From NCBI RefSeq assembly GCF_901709675.1, contig NC_051108.1:2294001-2358000 (forward strand): 64,000 bases of DNA. The letters run 5' to 3'. How positions within the stretch are numbered: position 1 is the first letter of the stretch; each line of letters begins with the position of its first letter. The position numbers and the translations under genes are program-made. Under the pieces are notes generated by a model that saw nothing but the letters and a program-made list of their open reading frames with translations, was not told the DNA's origin and did not search any database. Below, one piece after another: positions 63,401 through 64,000 of the stretch. Source of the DNA: Syngnathus acus. Taxonomy: Eukaryota > Chordata > Actinopteri > Syngnathiformes > Syngnathidae.

Positions 63401-64000
63401 ACCGACGCGACCCGAGTTTGGTTTTCTGCTCCTCCCCGGGGAAGAAGTGTCCTCTATCCAACTGTGAGGCTGGCAGATGTTCCGTAGCACCGCGTCCCCC
63501 CCTGAGGATGAGCTCAGACAACAGAAACGATTCTCTTCTTCATTGTGACCTCGGTCTTGTCGCTTGGGTGGCCTTTATTAGCAGTACACAAGCGGTATTG
63601 ATCCAACTTCTGGACGCTGCCTGACATGTCTGCAAGGGACTTCATCATTTTGGATTATTCAGTGCTCCGCTTTGATAAACTTGATTTAGCTCAGGCCTGG
63701 AGTGGATGTTAGTTGGATTGTCTGCGAGTGCGTAGGAGTGCCAATGATAAGCCATCTGAGGCTGGAGCAAAGGATGTGGCAATCAGAGTGTTTGTGTTTG
63801 CATGTCTGGCTCGGATTACTTGGACTCCTCCACTGTCGGGGGGGGTCGGTCGCTCCGCCATTCGAATTCAAGAGACCATCATCGGTGGATATTGATAACA
63901 AAAGAAGCCCTCAGGTCTTTTGGAAAGGCAAAAATTAAAAAAAAAAAGCATAACAGAGGGACGTGTTGGAACACCGTCAGCTTACGTCTGCGGATTTGCA
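60458..64000. other. right flank without recognisable gene
   Basis: No exon, RNA gene or mobile element identified. Contains A and T homopolymers near 61467 and 61679 and unassigned sequence. If the short ORF at 60302 is a genuine first exon, this would be its first intron. Confidence 0.5.

Overview
The window is animal nuclear DNA and looks like a teleost fish. It has two spliced vertebrate genes with GT-AG introns, long gene-free stretches, many CA/GT and mononucleotide microsatellites, and short non-autonomous DNA transposons of kinds common in fish. No bacterial-type features (operons, ribosome binding sites, tRNA clusters) were seen.

Layout. 1-12.5 kb: no recognisable gene. 12.5-17.5 kb (minus strand): mycn (N-Myc), with a long AT-rich 3' UTR that contains a 592-bp inverted-repeat transposon, two coding exons, a 40-bp alternating purine-pyrimidine tract in intron 2, and a short non-coding exon 1. 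17.5-33.4 kb: no recognisable gene. 33.43-43.69 kb: a composite structure in which about 9.15 kb of degenerate telomere-like (TTAGGG) satellite lies between two direct, about 98% identical copies of a 543/544-bp inverted-repeat element. The outer edges of the whole block carry a perfect 8-bp direct repeat, as if it had inserted as one hAT-type unit. 43.7-58.1 kb: non-coding, with a palindromic 183-bp hAT-like MITE near 51.4 kb. 58.18-59.62 kb (minus strand): mrpl19, complete in six exons. 59.6-60.5 kb: GC-rich probable promoter area with a divergent signal-peptide-like short ORF. 60.5-64 kb: nothing recognisable.

The two genes have no direct functional link: one encodes a bHLH-leucine zipper transcription factor that drives growth, the other a mitochondrial large-subunit ribosomal protein. 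They lie 41 kb apart on the same strand. From general knowledge their human orthologues are both on 2p but far apart (MYCN 2p24, MRPL19 2p12). The most notable item is the 10.2-kb hAT-bounded telomere-like satellite between them, with an invariant 208-bp module, a TTAGGG-rich module of variable length and a superimposed period of about 2.3 kb.
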